Source: an uncultured bacterium (GTDB lineage: Bacteria > Bacillota > Clostridia > Oscillospirales > Acutalibacteraceae). From it: a DNA stretch of 64,000 bases. The stretch spans positions 49,213 to 113,212 of the forward strand of contig CASDTH010000007.1 in NCBI GenBank assembly GCA_949283655.1, read 5' to 3'. Shown here one piece after another: positions 28,875-37,578 of this stretch (the first letter of the stretch is position 1; every line of letters begins with the position of its first letter). A program made the translations under genes and the position numbers. The notes beneath the pieces were generated by a model. That model made no database searches. It was not told the origin of the DNA and saw only the letters and a program-made list of their open reading frames with translations.

Positions 28875-28979
28875 GACTGGTTACCTCCATCTGTTTTTTT
28901 ATTGGATTATCTTTATTCACACAGGGTTCCTTGCCGGAACCACTGATGGAATGCAAGCGGAGCAGCCGCCGGAATTTCA

Positions 28980-29366
28980 TCAGTGCTTCTCCATGCAGTT
29001 TTGGCAAACGCCATAAAACATCAGCCGGTGATACTCAACCGGGCAGGGGAGATATTCCTGCGCCTGCCGGTCAAGCTCTGCCAGGACGGGCATATGCAGG
29101 TCATAGAGCTGGCCGCAGCGGCGGCATAAAAAGTGGTAGTGCTGTGCCGTGTTGCCGTCAAAATGATCCGCACCGCCGCAGGAGAGCTTTAGGATAGCAC
29201 CTTCCTCGCTGAGCAGCGAAAGGTTGCGGTAAACCGTGCCAAGGCTGAGGTTGGGCATTCTCTCTTTTAGGGAGAGATACAGCTCCTCTGCCGTTGGATG
29301 GTCGTACCTGCCGCGCAGCTCGCCAAGGATCGCTTCACGCTGACGGCTACGTTTGATCGTCGCCAT
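28980..29366 (-). CDS. perR: Fur-family regulator, PerR-like
   Basis: A 128-residue Fur-family repressor. The winged-helix N-terminus contains TVYRNLSLLSEEG. The metal-sensing region contains DHFDGNTAQHYHFLCRRCGQLYDL, and a second CxxC is near the C-terminus (CQNCMEKH). These two CxxC pairs bind structural zinc. The position before reverse rubrerythrin and a PerR-like box in its own promoter support a peroxide sensor rather than an iron or zinc sensor, but sequence alone cannot exclude those. The genes are 105 nt apart. Confidence 0.85.
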   Translation of the reverse strand: MATIKRSRQREAILGELRGRYDHPTAEELYLSLKERMPNLSLGTVYRNLSLLSEEGAILKLSCGGADHFDGNTAQHYHFLCRRCGQLYDLHMPVLAELDRQAQEYLPCPVEYHRLMFYGVCQNCMEKH

Positions 29367-29396
29367 GGGGAATCACCTGTTCAATAATGATAATCG

Positions 29397-29411
29397 TTAC
29401 TATTATTATAA
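29397..29411 (-). promoter_or_regulatory. Per/Fur-box-like operator upstream of the PerR-like gene
   Basis: On the minus strand the 15-mer reads TTATAATAATAGTAA and resembles the Per box TTATAATNATTATAA. It lies 31 nt before the start codon within an AT-rich palindromic stretch, so autoregulation is likely. Confidence 0.6.
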
Positions 29412-29557
29412 TAGACTTTTCAGCAAAGTCAAGTGCTTTTTCCATCTTTCTTCAATATGGCGCACAGCTTTCCGTTCAACCCCGTTAAGAATATGAAGCA
29501 AAATGGAAAGTCGGATTTCGCTTTTTGGGGTTATGATAACCGATTTATGAATTGGTA

Positions 29558-29585
29558 TTGCATAAAAATTTTTGAATGCTATAAT
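29558..29585 (+). promoter_or_regulatory. SigA-type promoter of the DUF2804 gene
   Basis: TTGCAT (29558-29563) and a perfect TATAAT (29580-29585) with a 16-nt spacer lie 43 nt before the start codon. Confidence 0.8.
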
Positions 29586-29627
29586 AAAAATTGTTTCAAT
29601 CCATAAATCAAAGGGAGGAGAAAACAC

Positions 29628-30650
29628 ATGCAGCATCAGATTACCAAGCGCACCCGGCTGTTGGACGCACAGGGCAATGTTGCAGAGCCCGGCTACTGTG
29701 TTCACAATTTCTATGATTATGTGCGCAGTGACATCCGGGCGAATCCGCTGCGGATTAAGGAATGGGATTTTTATCAAATCACCAATGAGCGCTACACCAT
29801 GCAGATGACCATTGGCACACTCTCCTACGGCGGAATGAGCGGCGTGACCTTGTTTGACCGGCAGACGGGGGAGAAGTTTGAGTGCAACGATCTGGCGATT
29901 TTACCGTTTGATAAATACCATTTGCCGGCCAATACGGAAATCCCGCACACCATCACGATTGATAAAAAAGATTTTTATATGTCGTTTGACGTGACGGAGA
30001 CCAAACGCCGCCTGACGCTGCGTGGGCATAACCGAAAGGGCGGCGATTTTAAGGCTGATATCCTCTATGATGTGATGCCAGGCCTCGAATCGCTGGTGAT
30101 GGCGGTGCCCTTTGCGCAGAAGGGACATTTTTATTTGAACCAGAAAATGAACTGCATGCCTGTCACCGGCCGGGTGAAGCTTGGCAGCAGGGTGATTGAA
30201 TTCCGCCCGGAGACGGCCTTTGGCCTGCTGGATTGGGGGCGCGGCGTTTGGCCGTTTATCCAAAGCTGGTATTGGGGCAATGGCAGCCACTGGCTACCTG
30301 ACGGGCGCATTTTTGGCTTTGAAATTGGCTGGGGCTTTGGAGATATGAGCGCAGCGAGTGAAAACACGCTGTTTTTGGATGGCGCAGCGCATAAGATCGA
30401 CCAGGTTTATTTGGAAAAGGATCCGCAGGATTATATGGCGCCTTGGGTTTTCACTTCCAACGACGGCCGCTTTGAAATGACGATGACGCCGGAATATGAT
30501 AATTTTACGAACCTCCGCTTTTTAGGGATCGGCAACCGCTGCCATCAGGTCTTCGGCAAATGGAACGGGACAGTCGGCCTGGATGACGGAACAAGGCTCG
30601 AAATCCGAGATATGACAGCGTTTTGTGAATTTTCGGATAATCATTGGTAA
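29628..30650 (+). CDS. DUF2804 domain protein
   Basis: A 340-residue protein resembling DUF2804: KEWDFYQITNERYTMQMTIG near the start, HYLNQKMNCMP-type segments in the middle, and the Trp-rich RGVWPFIQSWYWGNGS near residue 205. The predicted structure is all beta, and the family may relate to lipocalin-like folds, but its function is unknown. No signal peptide is present. It has its own promoter and terminator, so it is a single-gene unit. The ATG follows AGGGAGGAG. Confidence 0.8.
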   Translation: MQHQITKRTRLLDAQGNVAEPGYCVHNFYDYVRSDIRANPLRIKEWDFYQITNERYTMQMTIGTLSYGGMSGVTLFDRQTGEKFECNDLAILPFDKYHLPANTEIPHTITIDKKDFYMSFDVTETKRRLTLRGHNRKGGDFKADILYDVMPGLESLVMAVPFAQKGHFYLNQKMNCMPVTGRVKLGSRVIEFRPETAFGLLDWGRGVWPFIQSWYWGNGSHWLPDGRIFGFEIGWGFGDMSAASENTLFLDGAAHKIDQVYLEKDPQDYMAPWVFTSNDGRFEMTMTPEYDNFTNLRFLGIGNRCHQVFGKWNGTVGLDDGTRLEIRDMTAFCEFSDNHW

Positions 30651-30683
30651 TTACGGATTTTATTTGCGGTGTAACAAAAAGCG

Positions 30684-30724
30684 AAGCCCGCAGACCAATT
30701 TACAACGGTCTACGGGCTTTGTTT
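30684..30724. terminator. Bidirectional terminator between DUF2804 and metA
   Basis: AAGCCCG-C-AGACC (30684-30696) pairs with GGTCT-A-CGGGCTT (30707-30719). A T-rich tail follows on the plus strand, and an A-rich stretch (T-rich on the minus strand) on the other side. It serves two converging genes. Confidence 0.85.
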
Positions 30725-30732
30725 GCGCCTGT

Positions 30733-31647
30733 TTATAGATTTGCCAGGTCATATGGCGTGCGCTGATAGACAAAGTAATTCAGCCAGTTAGAGAAGATCA
30801 TGCTGGCCGCTGTGCGCCAGACCATCGGCGGTGTGCGCTGTGGGTCGTCATCAGGAAAATAATGGTATGGCATTTTGATCGGAAGCCCGCGCTTGACGTC
30901 ACGAAAATATTCGTTAGCAAGCGTCTCGCGGTCATATTCGGAGTGGCCGGTAGAGTAGAAGTTCCTGCACTCCATATCCGATAATAGATGCACCCCGGCC
31001 TGCTCGGAAAAGGAGAGAATCTGTAAGTCCTTCACCAAAGCAATGTCAGAGCGGCGAATCTCCGTGTGGCGGGAGTGTGGCACATAAAAAATATCATCCA
31101 GCCCACGCATGAGCGGGTGGTATGGATCCAGCGCGTGATGCGGGAAAATGCCGAACATTTTCTCCTCCAGTGGGTATTTGGGCACACCGTAGTGATAATA
31201 AAGCCCGGCCTGCGCGCCCCAGCAGATATGGAAGGTGGAGTACACATTGGTTTTGCTCCACTCCATAATCATGCATAGCTCATCCCAATAATCCACTTCC
31301 TCAAAGGCGAGGTGCTCCACTGGCGCGCCTGTGATGATCATGCCGTCAAATTTTTCGTCACGGATATCGTCAAAGACCTTGTAAAATTTGAGCATATGCT
31401 CAGCGGAGGTGTTTTTCGATTTATGCGTAGCCGTTTGCAGCAGCTCTACCTCCACCTGAAGCGGGGAATTGCTCAGCAGGCGCAGCAGCTGCGTTTCCGT
31501 TTCGATCTTGGTCGGCATCAGGTTAAGAATTAAAATCCGCAGCGGCCGGATATCCTGCGTGAGGGCGCGCGATTCCGACATGACGAAAATATTCTCCAGC
31601 TCCAAGCTGTGCCGGGCGGGTAACTGATTGTCAATTTTAATGGGCAT
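30733..31647 (-). CDS. metA: Homoserine O-acetyltransferase (MetA family)
   Basis: A 304-residue enzyme that activates homoserine for methionine synthesis. The catalytic Cys142 lies in [10 protein letters not shown]; the catalytic His and Glu lie in YSTGHSEYD and HSRHTEI-type segments. Position 111 is Glu (GAPVEH). In characterised MetA proteins Glu here selects acetyl-CoA and Gly selects succinyl-CoA, so this is predicted to be the acetyltransferase despite its MetA fold. The ATG follows AGGAGAGG. No S-box or T-box leader could be made out in the 60-nt leader. Confidence 0.95.
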   Translation of the reverse strand: MPIKIDNQLPARHSLELENIFVMSESRALTQDIRPLRILILNLMPTKIETETQLLRLLSNSPLQVEVELLQTATHKSKNTSAEHMLKFYKVFDDIRDEKFDGMIITGAPVEHLAFEEVDYWDELCMIMEWSKTNVYSTFHICWGAQAGLYYHYGVPKYPLEEKMFGIFPHHALDPYHPLMRGLDDIFYVPHSRHTEIRRSDIALVKDLQILSFSEQAGVHLLSDMECRNFYSTGHSEYDRETLANEYFRDVKRGLPIKMPYHYFPDDDPQRTPPMVWRTAASMIFSNWLNYFVYQRTPYDLANL

Positions 31648-31703
31648 GGCCCAGCCTCTCCTTCCTGTGGAATCCTTTCCCTCGTAAACTTGGATAGAAA
31701 TTT

Positions 31704-31732
31704 ATTATAGCAGGTTTTACTCTGCTTCGCAA
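31704..31732 (-). promoter_or_regulatory. SigA-type promoter of metA
   Basis: On the minus strand TTGCGA (31732-31727) and TATAAT (31709-31704) are 17 nt apart, 56 nt before the metA start. Confidence 0.7.
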
Positions 31733-31858
31733 GGCGGAGCTTTTTAGAAATGCTTGTGGTAGCAAAACAGGAGAATAAGAAACATTGGAAAACTGGCGTG
31801 CCGGAGAACTCGGTGCAGTGGCGGAACGTCAAGCTGCAACAAAACTCACAGCTTGCAC

Positions 31859-31887
31859 AAAAAACCCGCAGGCGCGATTCCTGCGGG
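31859..31887 (-). terminator. Rho-independent terminator of proS
   Basis: CCCGCAGG (31865-31872) pairs with CCTGCGGG (31880-31887). On the minus strand the hairpin is followed by six Ts. It lies 25 nt after the proS stop. Confidence 0.88.
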
Positions 31888-31911
31888 GCTCAATGCATTT
31901 GATTAGGGCTA

Positions 31912-33642
31912 TCAGCCTTTTTTGTCTTCGGCCAGCGCGGATTGGATTTTTGCCTGCACTGCTTGTAACGCCGCTTCAGGCGCAATCTCCTCTCGGAAGG
32001 CTTTATTCCGTGCGGCGAGCTCCACAATCCCCCTGGCACAGGTTTTCGTGCTCACCACAAGCCGCAGCGGCACGCCGAGCAGATCTGCATCGGAAAACAT
32101 GACGCCAGCGCTCACCGGGCGGTCGTCGAAAATGACCTCCACGCCTGCCCGGCTGAGCTGGGCATAGAGCTCCTCCGCTGTTTTCTTCACCTGCGGGTCA
32201 GCAGCCTTCAGCGCGCAGATATGTACCTGCCAGGGCGCAATTGCCATCGGCCAGATCGGGCCGTAATCATCGTGCCGCACCTCGCACACAGCGGCGGCCA
32301 GCCGCCCCACACCGATGCCATAGCAGCCCATGAGGGGGTATTGCAGCTTTCCTTCCCGGTCGAGATATTGCATCCCCATGGGGCGGGTGTATTTCTCACC
32401 GAGCTGGAAGATGTTGCCCACCTCAATGCCGCGGCGGATTTGCAGGTGGGGCTGGCCGCAAACCGGGCAAATGCCGCCCTCCAGCGCCTTCGCCACATCG
32501 AAAAATACCGGCTTTTCCGGCAAGTCCCGCTCGAGCGAAACGCCGGTCAGGTGGTAGCCATCCTCGTTCGCGCCGCATACCGTGCATGGGATGCCCTCCA
32601 TCGAGCGGTCAAAGACCACCTGAATCCGGTCGCTTAGGCCGATTGCGCCAATTGAGCCGGGCGTCAGCCCGCTATCCTCCGTGATCTGCGTGGCGGGGTG
32701 AAGCTCTGCTTTCAGCAGATTGCGCAGCTTGGTTTCATTGACCTCAAGATCCCCGCGGATGAAAACGGCTACATATTGGCCATCCGCATCCTTTTGATAC
32801 ACCACGGCCTTACAGGTTTGCTCCGGCCGGAGGTGCAGAAAGGCACAGAGCTCGTCGATTGTTTTTACGCCTGGGGTAGCGATTTTTTGCAGCGGCGCGG
32901 GCTCAGCTGCCGGGTTTTGGATCACGCACTCCGCAGCTTCCATGTTGGAGCGGTAGCCACAGCTGCCGCACAGCACAATGGAATCCTCACCGGCGGGTGT
33001 CAGCAGCATGAATTCATGCGCGGTGCTGCCGCCCATCATGCCGGAGTCGGATTTCACATCCACCACCTCCGGCACGCCTGCACGGGCAAAAATGCGGCGG
33101 TAGGCCTTTCGGCATTGTTCATAATAACGCTCCAGATCTTCCTGCGAGGTGTGAAAGGAATAGGCATCCTTCATCGTGAATTCCCGCACCCGGATCAGCC
33201 CGCCCCGGCAGCGTGGTTCGTCGCGGAATTTTGTCTGAATCTGATAGATCATAAAGGGATAATCCGCATAGGATTTTGCCGCGCCCCGCGCAAGCTGCAC
33301 GGCCGCCTCCTCATGCGTCATGCCGAGCACAACATCTCCACCGCTGCGATCCTGAAAACGGGCCATTTCACTGCCAATGCTCTCATACCGGCCGGATTCC
33401 TGCCACAGGGAGGCTGGCATCACCACCGGGAACAGTACCTCCTGCCCGCCGATAGCATCCATCTCCTCACGGATGATCTGCTCAATCTTCCGGGTGATAC
33501 GGCGGGCAGGGGGGTAAAGCGAGTAGATGCCATTGCACAGCTGGCGGATATAGCCGCCGCGCACCATCAGTGCATGGCTCGCAATCTGGCAGTCGGAGGG
33601 GGTTTCCTTAAATCTTTCTCCCAAAAGGTGACGCATTCTCAT
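31912..33642 (-). CDS. proS: Prolyl-tRNA synthetase, bacterial type with editing domain
   Basis: A class II aminoacyl-tRNA synthetase of about 576 residues. Motif 1 is in the N-terminal RKIEQIIREEMDAIGGQEVLFPVVMPASLWQESGR region and motif 2 in TKFRDEPRCRGGLIRVREFTMKDAYSFH. The inserted editing domain (about 230-390) and motif 3 (GCYGIGVGRLAAAVCE) precede the anticodon domain. A longer frame starts at 33660, but that ATG has no ribosome binding site. The AAGGAG inside those codons lies 9 nt before ATG 33642, which gives the normal MRMRHLLGERFKETP start. Confidence 0.96.
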   Translation of the reverse strand: MRMRHLLGERFKETPSDCQIASHALMVRGGYIRQLCNGIYSLYPPARRITRKIEQIIREEMDAIGGQEVLFPVVMPASLWQESGRYESIGSEMARFQDRSGGDVVLGMTHEEAAVQLARGAAKSYADYPFMIYQIQTKFRDEPRCRGGLIRVREFTMKDAYSFHTSQEDLERYYEQCRKAYRRIFARAGVPEVVDVKSDSGMMGGSTAHEFMLLTPAGEDSIVLCGSCGYRSNMEAAECVIQNPAAEPAPLQKIATPGVKTIDELCAFLHLRPEQTCKAVVYQKDADGQYVAVFIRGDLEVNETKLRNLLKAELHPATQITEDSGLTPGSIGAIGLSDRIQVVFDRSMEGIPCTVCGANEDGYHLTGVSLERDLPEKPVFFDVAKALEGGICPVCGQPHLQIRRGIEVGNIFQLGEKYTRPMGMQYLDREGKLQYPLMGCYGIGVGRLAAAVCEVRHDDYGPIWPMAIAPWQVHICALKAADPQVKKTAEELYAQLSRAGVEVIFDDRPVSAGVMFSDADLLGVPLRLVVSTKTCARGIVELAARNKAFREEIAPEAALQAVQAKIQSALAEDKKG

Positions 33643-33674
33643 CTGTATTGGCTCCTTCATCGTTCTTGGGCAAT

Positions 33675-33704
33675 ATCATACCATATTCCGATGCTCTTTA
33701 CCAA
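33675..33704 (-). promoter_or_regulatory. Probable promoter of proS
   Basis: Minus-strand TTGGTA (33704-33699) and TATGAT (33680-33675), 18-nt spacer, would start transcription about 25 nt before the ATG at 33642. This supports the downstream start and leaves no room for a T-box leader. Confidence 0.55.
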
Positions 33705-33744
33705 GGAAACCTTACAAATTTCTATGGGAAAAAGAGAATTTTTC

Positions 33745-33773
33745 TTGAAGCGCGCGCCGTACTTTGCTACAAT
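33745..33773 (+). promoter_or_regulatory. SigA-type promoter of the PH-domain gene
   Basis: TTGAAG (33745-33750) and TACAAT (33768-33773) are separated by 17 nt, just before a GGGAGG ribosome binding site. Confidence 0.75.
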
Positions 33774-33799
33774 AAAAACAGAACAGGGAGGTTATGATG

Positions 33800-34198
33800 A
33801 TGGCTCAAAAACAAGCAATGCTTTGGAAGGACCGCAAGCGCATTTTAGGTATGCCGCTCTCCTTTACCCGTTATGCCCTGTCGGAGGACAGGCTCTTTAT
33901 CAAAACCGGGCTTTTTAATTTAGAGGAAGAAGAAGTCCTGCTTTACCGCGTGCGGGATTTAAGCGTTAAGCGCTCCCTTGGGCAGCGCGTTTTTGGCGTG
34001 GGGAGCGTGCTGGTACACTCCTCTGATAAGAGCACGCCGCACCTCTTGCTTAAAAATATCAAAGATGCAGAGAATGTAAAGGAGCAGCTTCATCAGCAGG
34101 TGGAGAAAATGAAGATTGAGCGCAGGGTGCGCCTTGGGGAATTGATGCAGGATGACGATCCCTGCGAGGTTGACTTGGAGGAAGAAAATCTGGAGTGA
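33800..34198 (+). CDS. Bacterial PH-domain protein (YdbS/DUF304-like)
   Basis: A 132-residue soluble protein with one bacterial pleckstrin-homology-like domain: the strand pattern PLSFTRYALSEDRLFIKTGLFNLEEEEVLLYRVRDLSVKRSLGQRVFGVGSVLVHS is typical of DUF304. Membrane helices usual in YdbS relatives are absent. The C-terminal tail is very acidic. Three ATGs lie in a row (33794, 33797, 33800); the last has the best spacing (8 nt) from GGGAGG. Single gene, function unknown. Confidence 0.82.
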   Translation: MAQKQAMLWKDRKRILGMPLSFTRYALSEDRLFIKTGLFNLEEEEVLLYRVRDLSVKRSLGQRVFGVGSVLVHSSDKSTPHLLLKNIKDAENVKEQLHQQVEKMKIERRVRLGELMQDDDPCEVDLEEENLE

Positions 34199-34243
34199 GC
34201 CTGAAAACAGCCAGCAGTCTGTTTCGGCAGCTGCTAGTAAAAG

Positions 34244-34267
34244 GCCGCCCGGCATGAACCGGGCGGC
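34244..34267. terminator. Bidirectional hairpin terminator
   Basis: A perfect 9-bp stem (GCCGCCCGG at 34244-34252 with 34259-34267) around CATGAA lies between the converging PH-domain and exonuclease genes, with T-rich flanks on both strands. Confidence 0.78.
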
Positions 34268-34279
34268 TAACGTTTTACA

Positions 34280-35173
34280 CTATGTTGTTGCAGGCTCCAT
34301 CCGTGCAGGGGAAGTCTGTTCCTCCTCCTCCGGGGGCTCCAGCTCGATGGTTTTTCCGCGGATATCCAGCCGGTCATAATATTGCTTGAAGCGGACGGTG
34401 CGGCGCAGAAAACGATTGCATGCGGGGCAGAAAAAGGTGGCGCGGAAGGCGTGGTTGACAAATATCCACTCGCTTTCCTGTTGTGCCTCCCGGCCGCATA
34501 GGTCGCAGGAGCAGTGCATCTGTGACCAGTCGATTTTAGGGCTGTGGATATCGCTAATGACATATGCCTTAAATTGCAGCCGCTCATAAAATTCCCTCCC
34601 GCAGGGCAGGGTGAATTCCTGCATCAGCTCGGGCGAGAAGATTCGCCGCATGCACGCAGCAGAGAGCTGACTGTCATCCAGCGCGCGGTGTAGCGAGAGG
34701 CCGTCCTCTTCAATGCCGAGCATTTTTGCGGCGGCGCTCAGGCCTGTCTGGTGTGCGTTAGAGAGGTGCAGCGCCGCGTGGAGGATTTTTTGCAAATCCG
34801 CGTAGTAGGTGAGAAACGGGAGTGTCTCAAGCTCGAGAAACAGCTTGAAGTTATCAATCAACACGCGGATATCTGTATCCCCCCATGTTAATACCGTTAC
34901 GGGGCCGCTGCCGATCCATTTGCGAAATTGCGCCATGGCCTGCCTGAACGGAATGCCGGTTTGCAAATCCTCGTTGGTTAGGTGGGTCAGCTCCTTCACA
35001 TGCCCGCGCAGGCGCTTGCCGATCTGTGAACGAATCAGATGGGAAAACGTGCCCGTTTCCCGCAGCTGTTCATCCAGCCGGACAGCGCCAATTTCAATCA
35101 CTTCGTTTATAAAACCGCCGCTTTTGATGCTGTATACATTATTCCATTCTAGGTCCATAATCACATATTGCAT
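34280..35173 (-). CDS. 3'-5' exonuclease, DEDDh (DnaQ-like) with zinc-ribbon tail
   Basis: A 297-residue protein. The DEDDh exonuclease domain (about 1-180) has the first acidic pair Asp7/Glu9 in MDLEW, an Asp near 99-101 in TWGDTD, and the His162/Asp167 region in LHRALDDSQ. The C-terminal third has two Cys pairs (CSCDLCG, FFCPACN) resembling a zinc ribbon, then an acidic, Pro-rich end. The role may be RNA or DNA trimming, similar to KapD/ERI-type exonucleases. ATG 35173 gives the family start; upstream TTG 35215 is unlikely. The ribosome binding site is weak. Confidence 0.85.
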   Translation of the reverse strand: MQYVIMDLEWNNVYSIKSGGFINEVIEIGAVRLDEQLRETGTFSHLIRSQIGKRLRGHVKELTHLTNEDLQTGIPFRQAMAQFRKWIGSGPVTVLTWGDTDIRVLIDNFKLFLELETLPFLTYYADLQKILHAALHLSNAHQTGLSAAAKMLGIEEDGLSLHRALDDSQLSAACMRRIFSPELMQEFTLPCGREFYERLQFKAYVISDIHSPKIDWSQMHCSCDLCGREAQQESEWIFVNHAFRATFFCPACNRFLRRTVRFKQYYDRLDIRGKTIELEPPEEEEQTSPARMEPATT

Positions 35174-35224
35174 GCTTGAGGTTACCCCGCTTAATTGTTT
35201 CTGGCTGCGCTCCAATGTGGCTCG

Positions 35225-35758
35225 TTAGCGATTTCGATTGACAACGGTGATTTGTAGGCCCTCCATCACATCTAGCGCTTTCTCATGGAGCGCTGGATCC
35301 GCGCTGGCGGTGCAGGCGGCATCCACAATAATTTCCGCCTCCGGAAGGGCCGCCTTTGCCAAAACGGCGTTGGAGATGACGCAGATGTTGGAGACAAGTC
35401 CAATGAGTTCCACTTGCTCAAATTCAGAGCGGCGCAGGTATTCCGCGAGCTCCAGAGAGCCAAAGCCAGGCTTTTCGATTTGGAGATCTTCCGGCCGGCA
35501 AAGCCCCGCTACGCGGCCATAAAGCTCCCACCCCGCACAGCCCTTCAGGCAGTGAGCAATGGGTAGGTTGCGTCCCTCCTGCGTGTGCAAATAATCGTCG
35601 CCGTGCGTGTCAAAGGTGAAAATGACAGTCTGGCCCTGCCTGCGGTATGCTTCAATCTTTGCGCAGATCGCGTCCTCCAGAAAAGGCGCTTGCGCAAACC
35701 CCAGGCTTCCGTCGACAAAATCCTTTTGAAAATCCACAACAATGAGAGCACGCCGCAT
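35225..35758 (-). CDS. Isochorismatase-family cysteine hydrolase (nicotinamidase-like)
   Basis: A 177-residue cysteine hydrolase. VVDFQKDFVDGSLG carries the catalytic Asp, a Lys follows in the middle (IEKPGFGS), and the nucleophile Cys is in LVSNICVISNA. The layout and the FTFDTHGDDYLHTQEG segment resemble nicotinamidases, so NAD salvage is a fair guess, but other amidase substrates are possible. The frame stays open to 35884. The ATG at 35758 follows GGGAGGG and is the start. It lies 51 nt upstream of the exonuclease gene on the same strand. Confidence 0.87.
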   Translation of the reverse strand: MRRALIVVDFQKDFVDGSLGFAQAPFLEDAICAKIEAYRRQGQTVIFTFDTHGDDYLHTQEGRNLPIAHCLKGCAGWELYGRVAGLCRPEDLQIEKPGFGSLELAEYLRRSEFEQVELIGLVSNICVISNAVLAKAALPEAEIIVDAACTASADPALHEKALDVMEGLQITVVNRNR

Positions 35759-35966
35759 TTGTTTCCCTCCCGTGTATGTGCGCGTAAGAAGCCTGCGCCG
35801 CCCTGCCAGAGCGGGCCTGCGGGCCATTGCCTTCTGGGCGCCAGTGCTTCCATAATAGCATAAACGGGCAGGGTGGTCAAGCACGGCCGGCCCGATTGTA
35901 AGCTTCCAATTTTACAATATTAGGATGGGAGGCGGTCTTTTGAAAACAAGGAAAGGAGTGGGCCAT

Positions 35967-36383
35967 ATGCTTTGGGTGCTGTTTGCGCTGCTATCGGCTT
36001 TTTTTGCAGCGGTTACATCCATTCTCGCAAAAATCGGAATAGAGGGGGTCAATTCCAACCTGGCCACCGCAATTCGCACGGTGGTTGTGCTGCTCATGGC
36101 CTGGGGGATCGTGTTCCTGACGGGTGTGCAGGGCCAGGTGGCCGATATTAGCAGGAGGGGCTGGATTTTTTTGATCCTTTCCGGCCTGGCCACAGGGTTA
36201 TCCTGGTTGTTTTATTATAAGGCTCTGCAGCTTGGCGAGGCCTCTAAGGTTGTGCCGATCGATAAATTCAGCGTGGTAATCAGTATGGTGATGGCGTTTC
36301 TTGTGCTGCACGAAAAGGGTACATGGCAGACAATTGCCGGCGGGATCCTCATCACAGCTGGGACGTTTGTGATGATCCTCTGA
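35967..36383 (+). CDS. EamA/DMT-type transporter, half-size
   Basis: A 138-residue membrane protein with five hydrophobic segments: LWVLFALLSAFFAAVTSILAK, TAIRTVVVLLMAWGIVFL, GWIFLILSGLATGLSWLFYY, VVISMVMAFLVL and IAGGILITAGTFVMIL. This is one EamA domain, half the size of the usual 10-helix drug/metabolite transporters, so it probably acts as a dimer. The motif YYKALQLGEASKVVPIDK is typical. The ATG at 35967 follows AAGGAG. Substrate unknown. Confidence 0.9.
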   Translation: MLWVLFALLSAFFAAVTSILAKIGIEGVNSNLATAIRTVVVLLMAWGIVFLTGVQGQVADISRRGWIFLILSGLATGLSWLFYYKALQLGEASKVVPIDKFSVVISMVMAFLVLHEKGTWQTIAGGILITAGTFVMIL

Positions 36384-36494
36384 TGGCACAGGAGAAAGCC
36401 GGCGTTAAAGCTGCCCTTCGTTTACTGGTGTGAACTGCGCCGGTAAGCAGGGGGGGACAGGCCTGCATCTCTTTCTGTAGCCATAGGGCACATG

Positions 36495-36523
36495 TTGAAT
36501 TTTAAACGGGAAAAACATATAAT
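36495..36523 (+). promoter_or_regulatory. SigA-type promoter of the M42 peptidase gene cluster
   Basis: TTGAAT (36495-36500) and a perfect TATAAT (36518-36523), 17-nt spacer, 47 nt before the first M42 gene. Confidence 0.82.
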
Positions 36524-36570
36524 AAGCAAGCATACCATTCATTTCATCCGGTTGGAAAGGAATCCTGTTT

Positions 36571-37578
36571 ATGAAAGAGTTATTGTTTCGCTTATGCGCC
36601 GCAGCAGGCGCGTCCGGTGCGGAACGTGCGGCGGCGCAAGCGGCCGCTGAAGCGCTCAGCGCCTTTGCACAGGTGCATGAGGATGCATCCGGCAATGTCA
36701 TCGGGGAGATCGAGGGCGATGGCCCCCATATTCTGCTGGATGCGCATATTGATCAGATTGGCATGGTGGTGACAGGGGTTGATCCGGAGGGCTTTCTCCG
36801 GGTGGATAAATGCGGCGGCATCGATCTCCGCATTCTGGCCGGCCATGAGGTCACCGTCTGGGGTACAGAGCCTCTGTATGGCGTGGTGTGCAGCACGCCG
36901 CCTCATCTTACCAAGCCTGATGACCGTTCGATCAAGGAGATTACGGATATGGCGGTAGATATCGGCTTGCCGGCCGAGGCCGCGCGGGAAAAGGTGCATC
37001 CGGGCGACCGCATCACCCTCCGGCGCGAGCCGCGCGAGCTGCTGGGCGGGCTGATCAGCTCGCCCGCGTTGGATGATCGTGCGGGTGTGGCGGCAATTTT
37101 GCGGTGCCTGGAGCTGTTACAGGGGCAGGGGCATTCGCACAGGCTGACCGTCGTTTTCTCCACACAGGAGGAGGTGAGCGGCGGCAGTGCGGGCTGCGCC
37201 TCCTTTGCAGCGGGCGCGGCGGAGGGCATCGCGGTGGATGTGAGCTTCGCCATGACGCCGGACGCCCCACGTCACAAGTGCGCGGAGCTGGGCAAGGGCA
37301 CGATGATCGGCATCGCTCCAACGCTTAGCCATGCCATGAGCGGGCAGCTGGAATCAATTGCCAGACGCGAGGGGATTGCGTATCAGCTTGAGGTGATGAG
37401 CGGCAAGACCGGAACAAACGCGGATGAGATTGCCGCAGCCGGCGCTGGTGTTCGCATGGGCGTGCTCTCTATTCCGCTGCGCTATATGCACATGGGCATT
37501 GAGGTCATTGACCCGCAGGATGTGGAGAGCACCGCACGGCTGCTCGCGGCCTATATTCAAGAAAGGGGGCGCGCATAG
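36571..37578 (+). CDS. M42 family aminopeptidase (first of two)
   Basis: A 335-residue metallo-aminopeptidase. Metal ligands are visible in LDAHIDQIG (His, Asp), SPALDDRAG (bridging Asp), STQEEVSGG (catalytic and metal Glu pair), MTPDAP (Asp) and the C-terminal RYMHMGIEVI (His). M42 enzymes form large cytoplasmic dodecamers that trim peptides. It is directly followed by a second M42 gene, the stop TAG touching its ATG. The two paralogues differ considerably, so they may have different residue preferences or form mixed complexes. Confidence 0.93.
   Translation: MKELLFRLCAAAGASGAERAAAQAAAEALSAFAQVHEDASGNVIGEIEGDGPHILLDAHIDQIGMVVTGVDPEGFLRVDKCGGIDLRILAGHEVTVWGTEPLYGVVCSTPPHLTKPDDRSIKEITDMAVDIGLPAEAAREKVHPGDRITLRREPRELLGGLISSPALDDRAGVAAILRCLELLQGQGHSHRLTVVFSTQEEVSGGSAGCASFAAGAAEGIAVDVSFAMTPDAPRHKCAELGKGTMIGIAPTLSHAMSGQLESIARREGIAYQLEVMSGKTGTNADEIAAAGAGVRMGVLSIPLRYMHMGIEVIDPQDVESTARLLAAYIQERGRA

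Noticed and set aside
31648..31710. S-box or T-box leader before metA or proS
   Set aside because: The leaders between predicted promoters and start codons are only about 25 to 60 nt, too short for either riboswitch.
32698..33918. 406-codon plus-strand frame opposite proS
   Set aside because: Shadow of proS in a high-GC codon pattern; the real plus-strand gene there is the PH-domain gene from 33800.
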